A stretch of DNA of 64,000 nucleotides. Source: Ningiella ruwaisensis. Its GTDB lineage: Bacteria > Pseudomonadota > Gammaproteobacteria > Enterobacterales > Alteromonadaceae. Within the stretch, counting starts at the first letter, position 1, and each line of letters begins with the position of its first letter. The DNA lies in the NCBI RefSeq assembly GCF_004798935.1, contig NZ_RAHT01000008.1, forward strand, positions 106,973-170,972, in the 5' to 3' direction. The notes beneath the pieces are model-generated. The model was not told the DNA's origin. It did not search any database and saw nothing but the letters and a program-made list of their open reading frames with translations. Position numbers and translations under genes: made by a program. This document shows, one piece after another, positions 47,678 through 57,656 of this stretch.

Positions 47678-47941
47678 ATGGATACACGTTTTGATGAATT
47701 GCTGGACTTTCCGTGTATGCAAACGTTTAAAGTCATGGGCATAGCAGACCCTACTCTGCCGGAGCAGGTCGTTGAATGTTTGCAGGAACATGCACCGGGT
47801 GACTACAGCCCAAGGGTAAAGCCTAGCAGCAAGGGAAATTACCATGCTGTTTCTATTGGCGTTCGTGTTACCAGTAAAGAGCACATGGAAACCATTTACA
47901 CCGAGCTCGCGAAAATCGATATTGTCCGTGTAGTGCTGTAA
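47678..47941 (+). CDS. ybeD: DUF493 family protein YbeD
   Basis: 87-residue ferredoxin-like fold protein. The whole length fits: [85 protein letters not shown]. Its biochemical role is not established. The conserved position between dacA and lipB is the strongest context. It ends 2 bases before the lipB start. Confidence 0.95.
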   Translation: MDTRFDELLDFPCMQTFKVMGIADPTLPEQVVECLQEHAPGDYSPRVKPSSKGNYHAVSIGVRVTSKEHMETIYTELAKIDIVRVVL

Positions 47942-47943
47942 TA

Positions 47944-48630
47944 GTGGGTGCAGAATTAAACTCCGACAGGCAGGATAGCAATCATGCTAAAACGGTAATT
48001 GTTCGTCGCTTAGGGCAGCAAGATTACCGGCCTATTTGGCAACGCATGCAGCACTTTACCGATACGCGAACGGCAGAAACTGTCGACGAAATCTGGTTTA
48101 CAGAGCATACGCCTGTGTTTACACAAGGTCAGGCAGGCAAAGCTGAACATATTCTGATGCCGGGTAATATCCCTGTGGTGGAAGTCGACCGTGGCGGTCA
48201 AGTTACGTATCATGGCCCCGGCCAATTGATGATGTATATTTTATTGGACATCAGGCGTGCAAAGTGGGGCGTGAGGGATTTGGTTTCTGCCCTTGAAAAC
48301 TGTATTGTTGCGACATTAGAAGACTATGGCACCCACGCATATGCTAAAAAAGACGCGCCAGGTGTCTATGTTGATGAGAAAAAAATCTGTTCGGTAGGGC
48401 TTCGCATCAGAAAGGGATCTTCATTTCACGGTTTGGCGTTTAACGTAGATATGGATCTGTCACCCTTTGAGCGCATAAATCCTTGCGGATATGCAGGCTT
48501 GAAAATGATAGACTGTCAGGAAATTGCTGGTCCATCTAACTTGGCAGAAGCCGAACAAAAAGTACTAATGCATTTTTGCAAAGCATTAAATATTCAACAT
48601 CAGGAATTTAGAGAAGGCTTTAATGAGTAA
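47944..48630 (+). CDS. lipB: Octanoyltransferase LipB
   Basis: Moves octanoate from acyl-carrier protein to lipoyl domains. 228 residues. Conserved [19 protein letters not shown], the lysine region [15 protein letters not shown], and the catalytic cysteine in [11 protein letters not shown]. The start is the GTG at 47944, two bases after the ybeD stop. It overlaps lipA by 8 bases, so octanoylation and sulfur insertion are coupled. Confidence 0.97.
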   Translation: MGAELNSDRQDSNHAKTVIVRRLGQQDYRPIWQRMQHFTDTRTAETVDEIWFTEHTPVFTQGQAGKAEHILMPGNIPVVEVDRGGQVTYHGPGQLMMYILLDIRRAKWGVRDLVSALENCIVATLEDYGTHAYAKKDAPGVYVDEKKICSVGLRIRKGSSFHGLAFNVDMDLSPFERINPCGYAGLKMIDCQEIAGPSNLAEAEQKVLMHFCKALNIQHQEFREGFNE

Positions 48631-49585
48631 TTCACGAGCACAAGCTGGAGTAAAACTTCGCGACGGCGAAAAGGTTAAACACATTCCGATTACGATTGTA
48701 CCAACTGAAAAAGAAGAAATGCTTCGTAAGCCAGAATGGATAAAAATAAAGCTTCCTCGTTCAACCGACCGCATTGATCACATCAAAAAAACCTTGCGCA
48801 AGAATAAACTGCACTCGGTTTGTGAAGAAGCAAGCTGCCCCAACCTTGCGGAATGCTTTAATCACGGTACTGCGACTTTTATGATTTTGGGGGATATTTG
48901 TACTCGACGTTGTCCGTTTTGTGATGTAGCCCATGGAAAACCTTTACCTCCCAGTGCGGAAGAACCCGAGAAACTGGCGAAAACTATTGCTGAAATGGGT
49001 TTGAACTATGTTGTAATCACTTCTGTTGATAGAGATGATTTACGCGACGGTGGGGCGCAACACTTTGTTGACTGCATTAATGCCATCCGTGAGCACAGTC
49101 CCAAAACCAAGATTGAAGTACTCGTGCCCGATTTTAGAGGCCGTATGGATCGCGCCTTAGACATTCTTAAAAATGGCGTACCTGATGTCTTCAACCATAA
49201 CCTTGAAACCATACCTCGTTTGTATCGTGAGTGTCGTCCCGGCGCCAATTATAAATGGTCTCTTGAACTTCTTCGTAAATTTAAAGAGCAACATCCTGAC
49301 ATTCCAACTAAGTCTGGTCTTATGATGGGGATGGGCGAAACGGGCGAAGAAATGCAGCAAGTGCTCGATGATTTACGGGCTCATAATGTTGATATGCTTA
49401 CCCTTGGACAGTATCTACAGCCGAGCCGACACCACTACCCTGTCAAACGCTATGTGCCACCCGCAGAGTTTGATGCTTTAGGTGATTATGCTAAAAGCAT
49501 TGGTTTCACGCATGCTGCCTGTGGCCCGATGGTTCGCTCGTCCTATCATGCTGATAAACAGGCAATGGGAGAAGAAGTCAAATAA
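48623..49585 (+). CDS. lipA: Lipoyl synthase LipA
   Basis: Radical-SAM enzyme that inserts two sulfur atoms into octanoyl groups. 320 residues. Auxiliary cluster cysteines in [12 protein letters not shown], the radical-SAM cluster in [10 protein letters not shown], and the C-terminal VRSSYHA serine ligand are all present. It ends the rlpA-to-lipA series; a long hairpin terminator lies 18 bases downstream. Confidence 0.98.
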   Translation: MSNSRAQAGVKLRDGEKVKHIPITIVPTEKEEMLRKPEWIKIKLPRSTDRIDHIKKTLRKNKLHSVCEEASCPNLAECFNHGTATFMILGDICTRRCPFCDVAHGKPLPPSAEEPEKLAKTIAEMGLNYVVITSVDRDDLRDGGAQHFVDCINAIREHSPKTKIEVLVPDFRGRMDRALDILKNGVPDVFNHNLETIPRLYRECRPGANYKWSLELLRKFKEQHPDIPTKSGLMMGMGETGEEMQQVLDDLRAHNVDMLTLGQYLQPSRHHYPVKRYVPPAEFDALGDYAKSIGFTHAACGPMVRSSYHADKQAMGEEVK

Positions 49586-49603
49586 GCCTCATCTTATCGC
49601 TTA

Positions 49604-49652
49604 AAAAAGCTCGCACTGATGCTTAAGGTATTTTAAGCACTGCGAGCTTTTT
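49604..49652 (+). terminator. Extended hairpin terminator after lipA
   Basis: Outer 12-bp stem (AAAAAGCTCGCA / TGCGAGCTTTTT) with an inner 7-bp stem (TGCTTAA / TTAAGCA), followed by CATTT. Strong intrinsic terminator for the lip genes. Confidence 0.85.
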
Positions 49653-49942
49653 CATTTAAGTCAATAAACTATCTTATTAGCCTATCGGTTTAACAAGCAT
49701 ACCGAAAATCTTCTTACGCCGTCGCAATTCGCTATAATTATTTCTGTAAATTAATTACAATTTTATGTAATTATTCATCTTCAAGTCATTTTTATTACAC
49801 TTTTAGGTTTTAAATAAGCTTATTATGAAATTTTGTATACGCTATTAGTAGTATTTACAATCCTCGCTATAGATTGTTTTGCATAGATTGTCTAAGATTA
49901 GCTTAATGGAAATATAAAACAATTCGACTTAAGAGACTGCGC
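49653..49942 (+). other. AT-rich leader region of pckA
   Basis: About 290 bases with no reading frame I can support; markedly AT-rich. It contains the inverted repeat at 49752-49773 and presumably the pckA promoter. Confidence 0.5.
49752..49773. promoter_or_regulatory. Inverted repeat upstream of pckA, candidate operator
   Basis: TAATTACA-N6-TGTAATTA, a perfect 8-bp inverted repeat. A further TGTAA lies at 49745, giving a cluster of TGTAA/TTACA half-sites. It is about 170 bases before the pckA start. The regulator is unknown. Confidence 0.35.
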
Positions 49943-51556
49943 GTGAAACTGATCAATTCACTGAAAACTTACGGAATAAATACCAAATCTGAAATTCTTC
50001 ATAATCCATCATACGAGCAACTTTTTACAGAAACGACTAAAAGCGACCTAGAGGGTTACGAAAAAGGTCAAGTCACCGAATCGGGGGCAGTTTGTGTAAA
50101 GACCGGTAAATTTACCGGACGCTCTCCAAAAGACAAATACATTGTTAAAGATGATGTGACAAAAGATACAATTTGGTGGTCTGATCAAGGAAAAAACGAC
50201 AACAAACCAATCGATAAAGCGACTTGGGACCACCTCAAGCAACTGGTTACACAGCAGTTAAGCCACAAACGCCTATTTGTGGTTGATGCATACTGCGGCG
50301 CCAATAAAAATACTCGCCTGTGCGTGCGATTTATCACGGAAGTGGCCTGGCAGGCGCATTTTGTCACAAATATGTTTATTCGGCCTGCTAAAGAAGAGCT
50401 AAATGATTTCACGCCAGATTTCATCGTTATGAATGGGGCTAAGACAAGCAATCCGGACTTTAAAAAGCAGGGCTTAAATTCCGAGAACTTTGTTGCATTT
50501 AACTTAAGCGAGCGAATTCAACTTATCGGCGGCACTTGGTACGGTGGGGAGATGAAAAAGGGAATGTTCTCGATTATGAACTACTACCTGCCGTTACAAG
50601 GAATAGCATCAATGCATTGCAGTGCCAATGTTGGCGAAAAAGGTGATGTGGCGATCTTTTTCGGATTGTCTGGCACAGGCAAAACCACGCTTTCAACCGA
50701 CCCTAAACGTAAGCTGATTGGCGATGATGAACATGGCTGGGATGATCATGGCGTTTTTAATTTTGAAGGTGGTTGTTATGCCAAAACCATCAATTTAAGC
50801 AAAGAAAATGAGCCCGATATCTACCACGCTATAAAACGAGATGCCTTGTTGGAGAATGTTGCCGTTAATGCAAACGGCAAAATTGACTACACCGACTCAT
50901 CCTTAACCGAAAACACGCGCGTGTCTTATCCAATCTATCACATAGATAATATTGTAAAACCCGTCTCTAAAGCCGGTCACGCTAACAAAGTGATATTTTT
51001 GACAGCTGATGCATTTGGTGTGCTTCCGGCAGTCGCCAGCTTAAGCCCTGAACAAGCGCAATATTATTTGCTCTCAGGTTTTACTGCCAAGCTTGCAGGG
51101 ACGGAACGCGGTATTACCGAACCCACGCCAACGTTTTCCAGTTGTTTTGGCGCAGCCTTCCTTACCTTGCATCCAACTCAATATGCGAACGTTCTTGAAA
51201 AGCGCATGCAACAGTCAAATGCCAAAGCGTATTTGGTCAATACAGGTTGGAATGGGACGGGCAAACGGATTTCTATAAAGGCCACGCGAGCGATAATCGA
51301 CGCAATATTGGACGATAGTATTGATATTGCACCGTCCAAGCGCCTGCCAATATTTAATCTCAAGGTGCCCACAGAGCTAAATGGCTTAGCTAGCGAACTG
51401 CTTGATCCTCGCCGTACTTATGAAGACGAATCAGATTGGTATGAAAAGGCTGAAGACTTGGCAGGTCGTTTTATCGATAACTTTGAAAAATTTACAGACA
51501 CAGAGCATGGAAAAATGCTTGTTACAGCAGGTCCTTCACTGGAAGTTATCTTGTAG
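49943..51556 (+). CDS. pckA: Phosphoenolpyruvate carboxykinase (ATP)
   Basis: First committed gluconeogenic enzyme, converting oxaloacetate to phosphoenolpyruvate. 537 residues. Substrate and metal motifs: [35 protein letters not shown], the P-loop [12 protein letters not shown] with [16 protein letters not shown], and FEGGCYAK. The start is a GTG at 49943 with AAGAGA upstream. It stands alone, between the lipA terminator and its own strong terminator. Confidence 0.98.
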   Translation: MKLINSLKTYGINTKSEILHNPSYEQLFTETTKSDLEGYEKGQVTESGAVCVKTGKFTGRSPKDKYIVKDDVTKDTIWWSDQGKNDNKPIDKATWDHLKQLVTQQLSHKRLFVVDAYCGANKNTRLCVRFITEVAWQAHFVTNMFIRPAKEELNDFTPDFIVMNGAKTSNPDFKKQGLNSENFVAFNLSERIQLIGGTWYGGEMKKGMFSIMNYYLPLQGIASMHCSANVGEKGDVAIFFGLSGTGKTTLSTDPKRKLIGDDEHGWDDHGVFNFEGGCYAKTINLSKENEPDIYHAIKRDALLENVAVNANGKIDYTDSSLTENTRVSYPIYHIDNIVKPVSKAGHANKVIFLTADAFGVLPAVASLSPEQAQYYLLSGFTAKLAGTERGITEPTPTFSSCFGAAFLTLHPTQYANVLEKRMQQSNAKAYLVNTGWNGTGKRISIKATRAIIDAILDDSIDIAPSKRLPIFNLKVPTELNGLASELLDPRRTYEDESDWYEKAEDLAGRFIDNFEKFTDTEHGKMLVTAGPSLEVIL

Positions 51557-51574
51557 AGCGCATCTAAAGCGTTG

Positions 51575-51615
51575 GTGTAGAAACCGGGCAGGAATTTTCT
51601 GCCCGGTTTCTACAC
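51575..51615. terminator. Bidirectional terminator between pckA and the RimK operon
   Basis: 16-bp perfect stem (GTGTAGAAACCGGGCA / TGCCCGGTTTCTACAC) with a 9-base loop. It lies between convergent genes and ends transcription from both sides. Confidence 0.82.
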
Positions 51616-51618
51616 AAT

Positions 51619-52095
51619 TTATTTGCTTGTATTGACCTCAGTTGAGGCAACAAAGTCTGAACCTGGATCAACGACAAACTGGCCAGCCAGTGCTTCTCGT
51701 CCCAACAGCATAAGATGTGTCATGGTCGAGCGGTCGGTTAAGGTAAGCTCGATATCCCACTCTATGGCGTTCATCACTGCTTGCGTTTTGATAACATAGC
51801 GTCGTTCTCGCTCACCATTTGACGATTTTACCCATCGCCTCGCGTGGATTTCAGCCTTACAGCGAATGGTTTTGTCTATGTCATGAAAATCAGGATGAAA
51901 CTCAAAGCTTAGATGCTTTTTGTCTTCATGCACTACAATATGATCAACATGTAAAGCTGAGGTTTGGGCGCCAGTATCGATACGCGTGTTTATGTTCGTA
52001 AGGCCTAGCACTGGCAAATCAATGCTCTCCACCGCTCCAACCAGGGTTTTATTGTCAATTTCTATGTTAGGTATCGATTGCGTTTCAGTTGTCAT
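51619..52095 (-). CDS. RimB-like retropepsin-type protease ('ATP-dependent zinc protease' family)
   Basis: 158-residue protein of the DUF785/RimB-like family, often annotated 'ATP-dependent zinc protease'. The active-site loop is that of retropepsin-like aspartic proteases: TRIDTGAQTSALHV (D40-T-G-A43), preceded by VGAVESIDLPVLG and followed by LLGREALAGQFVVDPGSDF. In Pseudomonas the equivalent RimB works with RimK on glutamate tails of ribosomal protein S6. Here it is the last gene of a rimK operon, 38 bases after the deacylase-like gene, supporting the same partnership. No ATP-binding motif is visible, so the database name is doubtful. Confidence 0.82.
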   Translation of the reverse strand: MTTETQSIPNIEIDNKTLVGAVESIDLPVLGLTNINTRIDTGAQTSALHVDHIVVHEDKKHLSFEFHPDFHDIDKTIRCKAEIHARRWVKSSNGERERRYVIKTQAVMNAIEWDIELTLTDRSTMTHLMLLGREALAGQFVVDPGSDFVASTEVNTSK

Positions 52096-52133
52096 GCAAA
52101 ACTCTTATTCTTCGTTAAAGTGTAATGAATTTT

Positions 52134-53171
52134 CTAGCGCATCATGGTTTCTATTCTGTCTTCTGCCGGCACTAAATTATCCTGCAGTTGTTCTATATGT
52201 TCGGCCACCTCGTCTGGCTCCTCAAAATTGGCAATGTGGTACATCGCATCCCCCTCCTGCACCAAAGGAATATTTTGCTTGCCTATAATAACCCCCGACT
52301 TTGGTGCCTTGAGCTTTTCGACAAAACTGCCCGTGGGTGAACAAATCTCTGCAAGATTCTCGCCTTTTCTCACAAAATCGCCCAATCGCTTCAGGTCGCG
52401 AACCGTACCGCTTGAGCTCGCTCGCACCCAACTGGAATGATTAGCAATAAATGGCTCTACCAATTTTGATTTTGAACGCTTTTTGCGCACCATTCCCAAG
52501 TGTGTAAGCACATTCATAATGCCTCGTACTCCAGCTCGTATCGATAGCTCATCAAAGCGCAAGGCTTGCCCTGCCTCATATAGCAATACTTTTGTGCCAA
52601 GTTCAGAGGCTGCTTCTCTTAAAGAGCCATCACGCAAGCTTGAATTCAGCAGAACGGGAACGCCAAATATACGTGCCATGTTTTGCGTTTCTTCGTCCGC
52701 AAGGTTTGCACGTACCTGTGGAAAATTAGAACGATGAATGGCCCCTGTGTGTAAATCAATGCCGTAGTCGCACTTGCTAACAATTTCATCCAAAAATAAA
52801 TGCGCCAAACGCCCGGCAAGTGAGCCTTTTGGCGAGCCCGGGAAGCAACGATTAAGGTCTCTTCTATCTGGCATGTAGCGCGACTGATTCAACATACCAT
52901 ATACATTTACAATAGGAACTGCGATAACTGTTCCCATCGATAAACGAAAGGTTTTTTGCGCCAAAAGTCTGCGAATGATTTCAATGCCATTTAACTCATC
53001 ACCATGAATTGCCGCACTGATAAACAAAGTAGGGCCACTTTTTTTCGCCCTAATAACCTCTACAGGCATCGATACCTCTGTATCGGTATACAAGCTTGCA
53101 ACAGGCAACTGAAGCTTAACTCGACTTCCTGGCTTTATTTGCGTATCACCAATGGTGAGGATCTGACTCAT
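52134..53171 (-). CDS. Succinylglutamate desuccinylase/aspartoacylase-family zinc hydrolase
   Basis: 345 residues from the ATG at 53171, which has AAGGATGAA upstream and a start next to the rimK stop. The frame extends to 53222, but that would run into rimK. Zinc ligands of the M14-like AstE/AspA fold are present: H56 and E59 in AAIHGDELNG and H141 in GIDLHTGA, with RDLNRCFPG between them and a later EAGQALRFDE region. A C-terminal beta domain follows (SSGTVRDLKRLGDFVRKGENLAEICSPTG). Family members remove acyl groups from amino acids; in a rimK operon an action on glutamate tails is an attractive inference, not shown. Confidence 0.85.
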   Translation of the reverse strand: MSQILTIGDTQIKPGSRVKLQLPVASLYTDTEVSMPVEVIRAKKSGPTLFISAAIHGDELNGIEIIRRLLAQKTFRLSMGTVIAVPIVNVYGMLNQSRYMPDRRDLNRCFPGSPKGSLAGRLAHLFLDEIVSKCDYGIDLHTGAIHRSNFPQVRANLADEETQNMARIFGVPVLLNSSLRDGSLREAASELGTKVLLYEAGQALRFDELSIRAGVRGIMNVLTHLGMVRKKRSKSKLVEPFIANHSSWVRASSSGTVRDLKRLGDFVRKGENLAEICSPTGSFVEKLKAPKSGVIIGKQNIPLVQEGDAMYHIANFEEPDEVAEHIEQLQDNLVPAEDRIETMMR

Positions 53172-53172
53172 T

Positions 53173-54078
53173 TCATCCTTTTCCTTTAGTACGCGTGTTG
53201 AATGGACGCATGTTCTTTTCAATAAACTGGAAAATAATTCCGGCGATATCTTTGCCGGTTGCGGTTTCTATGCCTTCAAGCCCGGGAGAAGAATTTACTT
53301 CCATAACCACTGGTCCTCGGTTACTGCGCAGCAAGTCAACGCCGCATACGTTCAGGCCCATCGCTTTAGCAGCTGCCACTGCGGTTGCCCGTTCTTGAGC
53401 TGAAATTTTTGTAATTTGCGCTGAACCGCCTCTATGCAGGTTTGAGCGAAACTCACCTTCCTGACCTTGACGTTTCATAGCGGCAACGACTTTTCCGCCA
53501 ACAACCAAACAGCGAATATCTGCACCACCTGCTTCTTTAATAAATTCCTGCACCAAAATATTGGTATTAATTCCCATAAATGCCTCGATAACACTTTGCG
53601 CCGCTTTACCGGTTTCAGCAAGTACCACCCCTACTCCCTGTGTCCCTTCAAGCAATTTAATTACTAAGGGCGCACCGCCCACATTGCGAATGAGGTCTTT
53701 AATATTATCAGGACTGTGAGCAAAACCCGTTCGAGGCAAACCAATGCCTTTTCTGGATAAAAGCTGCATTGAGCGTAATTTATCGCGAGAGCGAGATATG
53801 GCCACCGATTCGTTAACGCTAAAGGCACCTGTCATCTCAAACTGGCGAACAACGGCTGTGCCGTAAAACGAAATCGATGCACCAATGCGGGGAATAATAG
53901 CATCATACTGCGGCAAAGCTTCGCCTTTAAAGCGAACCATTGGTTTTGCGCTAGTGATATCCATGTAGCAATGCAAGGTGTCGATAACGTCTACTTCGTG
54001 CCCACGCTGTTCGCCCGCTTCTTTAAGGCGACGCGTGGAATAAAGACGTTTATTACGTGACAAAATAGCAATTTTCAT
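53173..54078 (-). CDS. rimK: RimK-family alpha-L-glutamate ligase
   Basis: ATP-grasp ligase that in E. coli adds glutamates to the C-terminus of ribosomal protein S6. 301 residues, the usual length. Motifs: [41 protein letters not shown], the ATP-grasp loop [19 protein letters not shown], and the metal/phosphate site [26 protein letters not shown]. It is the first gene of a three-gene minus-strand operon with the zinc hydrolase (1-base gap) and the RimB-like protease. No rimA-like gene is seen. The target could be S6 or another protein. Confidence 0.93.
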   Translation of the reverse strand: MKIAILSRNKRLYSTRRLKEAGEQRGHEVDVIDTLHCYMDITSAKPMVRFKGEALPQYDAIIPRIGASISFYGTAVVRQFEMTGAFSVNESVAISRSRDKLRSMQLLSRKGIGLPRTGFAHSPDNIKDLIRNVGGAPLVIKLLEGTQGVGVVLAETGKAAQSVIEAFMGINTNILVQEFIKEAGGADIRCLVVGGKVVAAMKRQGQEGEFRSNLHRGGSAQITKISAQERATAVAAAKAMGLNVCGVDLLRSNRGPVVMEVNSSPGLEGIETATGKDIAGIIFQFIEKNMRPFNTRTKGKG

Positions 54079-54350
54079 AATTGCGTCCTTTTACAAAATG
54101 TAATTTTAAGCGCTACCGTATCAGACGCTGGCTGTCTTCGCGACCTATGCAAGAATATTTGGACGAGCGGTATCATAAGTGGATGATTACCTATAAGTTA
54201 ATTTGCCTGCTTTTTACTGTAAAATGCAAAGAAGATAAACAAATACTTTCATTCTAAGTTAAATTAATTTCAGCTATTATTGCGTTAAGGCATTATCTCT
54301 TCATGCGGCATATCGCTAGTTTCTAACCTTCAATAAAATAAAAGGCTTGT

Positions 54351-55319
54351 ATGAAAGACGAGATTATTTCGTTCATTGACAAAATTCACGCTACCTTAAA
54401 TTGGGTTCTGTTTACCTATGGTGACTATGAAGTTACGCTCGGTGAAATCCTGATTGTGCCAACTTATCTAATTGTTAGTATCCTGCTTATTCGCTGGATT
54501 GGACGATTTATTGGACGACGCTTAACGGCACAAAAAGTTGAGCCTGATGTCGTTCATTTGGTCAAGCGCATTTTTTACATCATCGCCTTAATCGCCGTAT
54601 TTATCACAACGCTTGATTTGATCAATGTACCGCTTACCGCCTTTGCCTTTGTATCAGGTGCCATTGCGATTGGTGTGGGTTTTGGCGCGCAAAACATCAT
54701 TAACAACTTTATTAGTGGTTGGATACTCATGTGGGAGCGTCCAATCAGAATTAATGATTTTTTAGAAATTGATAATGTTGCGCGAGGCAAAGTAGAAGCT
54801 ATTAACACACGCTCTACCCGCATAAGACGAGTTGATGGCGTGCATATGCTTATTCCAAACAGTAAACTGCTTGAAAACACCGTCGTTAACTGGACACTTG
54901 TAGATAATTTAATTCGTACGTCAGTGCGTGTAGGCGTAGCTTACGGCTCTCCTGCTCGAAAAGTCTCGGAGTTAATTGAACAAGCGACCAAAGAAAACCC
55001 AGATATTATGAGCGACCCAGCCCCTTTGGTGATTTTTGACGATTTTGGCGACAATGCCTTGATGTTTGAGGTCTACTTTTGGGTTAATGCCACGGTAGAG
55101 CGAGATTTGCGTGTTATTCGCTCAAATGTGCGCTTTGCCATTGACAAGCTCTTTGCACAAAACAGTATTGTAATAGCCTTCCCTCAGCGAGACGTGCATT
55201 TAGATGGTTCTATTGTTATTAGACAAGAAGATAGAGCCAGCGGCCCTCACAATCTGCTTAACGACAATCAACAAAAGCATAGTGACGCAAGCGCATTGAA
55301 AGGTAAGCAAGATGAATAA
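54351..55319 (+). CDS. MscS-family mechanosensitive ion channel
   Basis: 322-residue small-conductance channel that releases solutes on hypo-osmotic shock. Three transmembrane segments at the N-terminus; the third, pore-lining helix is in AFAFVSGAIAIGVGFGAQNIINNFISG, followed by the beta domain (WERPIRINDFLEIDNVARGKVEAINTRSTRIRRVDGVHMLIPNSKLLENTVVNWT) and the alpha-beta cytoplasmic vestibule. A hydrophilic tail closes the protein. It overlaps the CorA-family gene by 8 bases, so they are co-translated. Confidence 0.95.
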   Translation: MKDEIISFIDKIHATLNWVLFTYGDYEVTLGEILIVPTYLIVSILLIRWIGRFIGRRLTAQKVEPDVVHLVKRIFYIIALIAVFITTLDLINVPLTAFAFVSGAIAIGVGFGAQNIINNFISGWILMWERPIRINDFLEIDNVARGKVEAINTRSTRIRRVDGVHMLIPNSKLLENTVVNWTLVDNLIRTSVRVGVAYGSPARKVSELIEQATKENPDIMSDPAPLVIFDDFGDNALMFEVYFWVNATVERDLRVIRSNVRFAIDKLFAQNSIVIAFPQRDVHLDGSIVIRQEDRASGPHNLLNDNQQKHSDASALKGKQDE

Positions 55320-56286
55320 GGCGCTTAATCAATATCAGTCCTTACTCTGGGCGCTTGAACTGAATGGTCAGGGCGGTATCAGCAACGATAAAGTCGAGCG
55401 CTTAAATCCTGATGCCATGACTTGGCTGCACCTTCATTGCGACGGCGAAGACGCAAGCGAACTTTTGTATTCTCTTGATGCGCCTGAGAAGGTTATAGAG
55501 GCATTACTTGCTAACGAGACACGCCCACGAACTCTTGCAGTTCAGCAAGGCTTAGTTATGTTTTTACGCGGTATAAACAAAAACGAGAACGCTGCCTTAG
55601 AGGATATGGTATCACTGAGAATGTGGTTACACGGGAATTTAATCATTACTGCGCGCAAACGCGACAAGGCGCTAATGTCTGCACTTAACGTAAAGCGATT
55701 TTTAGAGAGCGGAGAAGGTCCTCATACACCTCAATGGTTAGCGTGTAGCTTGGTAGAACAGATAACCTTTATCGTCAGCGAAACCGTTGACAGTATTGAA
55801 GAGATAATTGAACATTTTGAAGCAGGCATCACCGATTATCAACGCTCAATAGACCGTCAGCACTTAGGACTCGTTCGTCGACAAGCGAGTGCTATACGCC
55901 GATATTTAGCCCCACAGCGAGAGGCTCTGGAACAATTTGCCCGAAGCCAGGGATTGTTAAACGAAGCACAGTCACACGATGTGCGAGAGCATAGTGATAG
56001 AATAACGCGTTACGTTGAAGATTTGGATTTAGTAAGAGAGCGTGCTTTATTGTTGCAAGAAGAAATCAGAAGCCAAATTGCTGAAGCCCAAAACATGCGC
56101 ATGTACGTACTATCTTTGGTAACGGCAATATTTTTGCCATTGTCGTTTTTGACCGGCGTGTTTGGTATGAATGTCGCTGGTTTGCCAGGTACACAAAGTC
56201 CCAGCGCATTTTTGTATCTGACAGGCACGATGGGCATTATTGCCTTGTTAATATTTGCTTTTATGCTGTGGCGCAAATGGTTGTAG
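55312..56286 (+). CDS. CorA-family divalent cation transporter (ZntB-like)
   Basis: 324 residues. A large cytoplasmic N-terminal domain with long helices is followed by two C-terminal transmembrane segments. The signature GMN motif lies in FGMNVAGLPGTQSPSAFLY between the two (VLSLVTAIFLPLSFLTGVFG, and LYLTGTMGIIALLIFAFML). Overall form and the GMNVAGLP variant are closer to ZntB (zinc) than to CorA (magnesium). It overlaps the MscS-type gene and is followed by mgtE after 21 bases, forming a cation-handling operon. Confidence 0.92.
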   Translation: MNKALNQYQSLLWALELNGQGGISNDKVERLNPDAMTWLHLHCDGEDASELLYSLDAPEKVIEALLANETRPRTLAVQQGLVMFLRGINKNENAALEDMVSLRMWLHGNLIITARKRDKALMSALNVKRFLESGEGPHTPQWLACSLVEQITFIVSETVDSIEEIIEHFEAGITDYQRSIDRQHLGLVRRQASAIRRYLAPQREALEQFARSQGLLNEAQSHDVREHSDRITRYVEDLDLVRERALLLQEEIRSQIAEAQNMRMYVLSLVTAIFLPLSFLTGVFGMNVAGLPGTQSPSAFLYLTGTMGIIALLIFAFMLWRKWL

Positions 56287-56307
56287 CTTTAACATTTAGG
56301 AGCGTTT

Positions 56308-57644
56308 GTGTCTGAACAAATTCCCGACCTCATTGATGAGATAGTATCTGCACCAGATTTACAGCGTGTAGAAGAAATTACCAACGTCATCATCTCCCAA
56401 GATGAAGACGACATCGCCCATTTACTCGAATCTTTCCATATGAGCAGCGCTTAACGGTTTGGCGTGATATCCCGCGTCAGAAAAAACTCGATGTTTTGGT
56501 GGAGATGCGCGGTGATGCGCGTGAAACCTTAATAAATGATATCGACGCACAAGAATGGGATGCATTGTTCGCCGATGTTGACGCTGAGCAGTTACTCGAA
56601 TTAGCCGACACCCTTCCAAGTAAACTGGTTGATCGCGCAATTACTGCGATGGACAAGCAGCAGCGTCAGTATTTTAAAGATGCAAGTCAGTACTCTGATA
56701 ATCAAATTGGTCATTGGCTAAGCCATGAATTATTAGTGCTTCCTTTAAATGCCAAGGTAAGAGATGCCTTAAGACTAATCAGACGCGAAGTCCCAGATTA
56801 TGCAGACACGATATTTTTGTTAAATCGAGCCGGACAGTTTTCAGAAGCAGTCAGACTAACCAAAATATTCGGTGCCCCTGAGCATTTGCCACTGGTTGAT
56901 TTGTCTGAGGATGATATTGACGTTATCAAGGCCGATGACGACTGTACAGCCGCTGCTCGCAGGGTACAAAAGTCTGGCTTTGCTTCACTACCGGTGATTG
57001 ACGACGGCAGACAGTTATTGGGTCGCGTGGATATGCTCATCGCCAGCGAACTGGTGAATGAATATTATGAGCGACAAGTCATGGCAAGCGCTGGTATGGA
57101 CGAGGAAGAAGATTTATTCTCGCCGGTTCGAAAAAGTGCGAAGAATCGAGCAGTATGGCTTGGTATTAATTTGATCACCGCATTTTTGGCATCATGGTTT
57201 ATCGGTCTTTTTGAAGCCACCTTGCAGCAGGTTGTTGCGTTAGCGGTATTGATGCCAGTGGTTGCTAGCATGGGAGGCATCGCAGGCAGTCAAACCTTAA
57301 CGCTTATAGTGCGTGGCCTTGCGCTTAAACAAGTCACTAGTGCTAACCGAAAAGCCTTGCTTCAAAAAGAACTGCGTGTTGGCGGACTCAATGGTGCCGT
57401 TTGGGCTGTTGTTATCGGAATTGTGGCCTATTTCTGGTTTTCAAACCCGATGCTAGGCGTTGTGATTGCGCTTGCTATATTATTTAATATTGTCGCGGCA
57501 GCAATTGCAGGCGTTACCTTGCCTGTGATTTTACATAAGCTCAAAATTGATCCTGCGTTGGCTGGCTCCGTTATTTTAACAACCGTCACCGACATTGTTG
57601 GCTTTGTGGCCTTTTTGGGATTAGGAACACTATTCTTACTTTAA
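56308..57644 (+). pseudogene. mgtE: Magnesium transporter MgtE with a one-base frameshift
   Basis: The gene should start at the GTG at 56308 (AGGAG upstream). It reads VSEQIPDLIDEIVSAPDLQ and on to AHLLESF, but then meets a TAA at 56452-56454. The conserved continuation YEQRLTVWRDIPRQKKLDVLVEMRGDARETL is in a neighbouring frame from 56439, which runs intact to 57644. One base is missing around 56431-56438; ESFPYEQRL would be restored by a single insertion, giving about 445 residues, the usual MgtE length. The later parts are complete: N domain, CBS pair (FASLPVIDDGRQLLGRVDM) and five-helix membrane domain (MPVVASMGGIAGSQTLTLIVRGLAL). Either a real recent mutation or a sequencing error. Confidence 0.85.
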
Positions 57645-57656
57645 CGATATACACAT

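Noticed and set aside
51619..52095. An ATP-dependent zinc protease, as the family is often labelled
   Set aside because: No Walker motif or zinc-binding motif is visible; the DTGA loop points to a retropepsin-like aspartic protease instead.
53172..53222. Upstream extension of the zinc-hydrolase frame into rimK
   Set aside because: The ATG at 53171 has a good RBS; the longer form would sit inside the rimK 3' end and lacks conserved residues.
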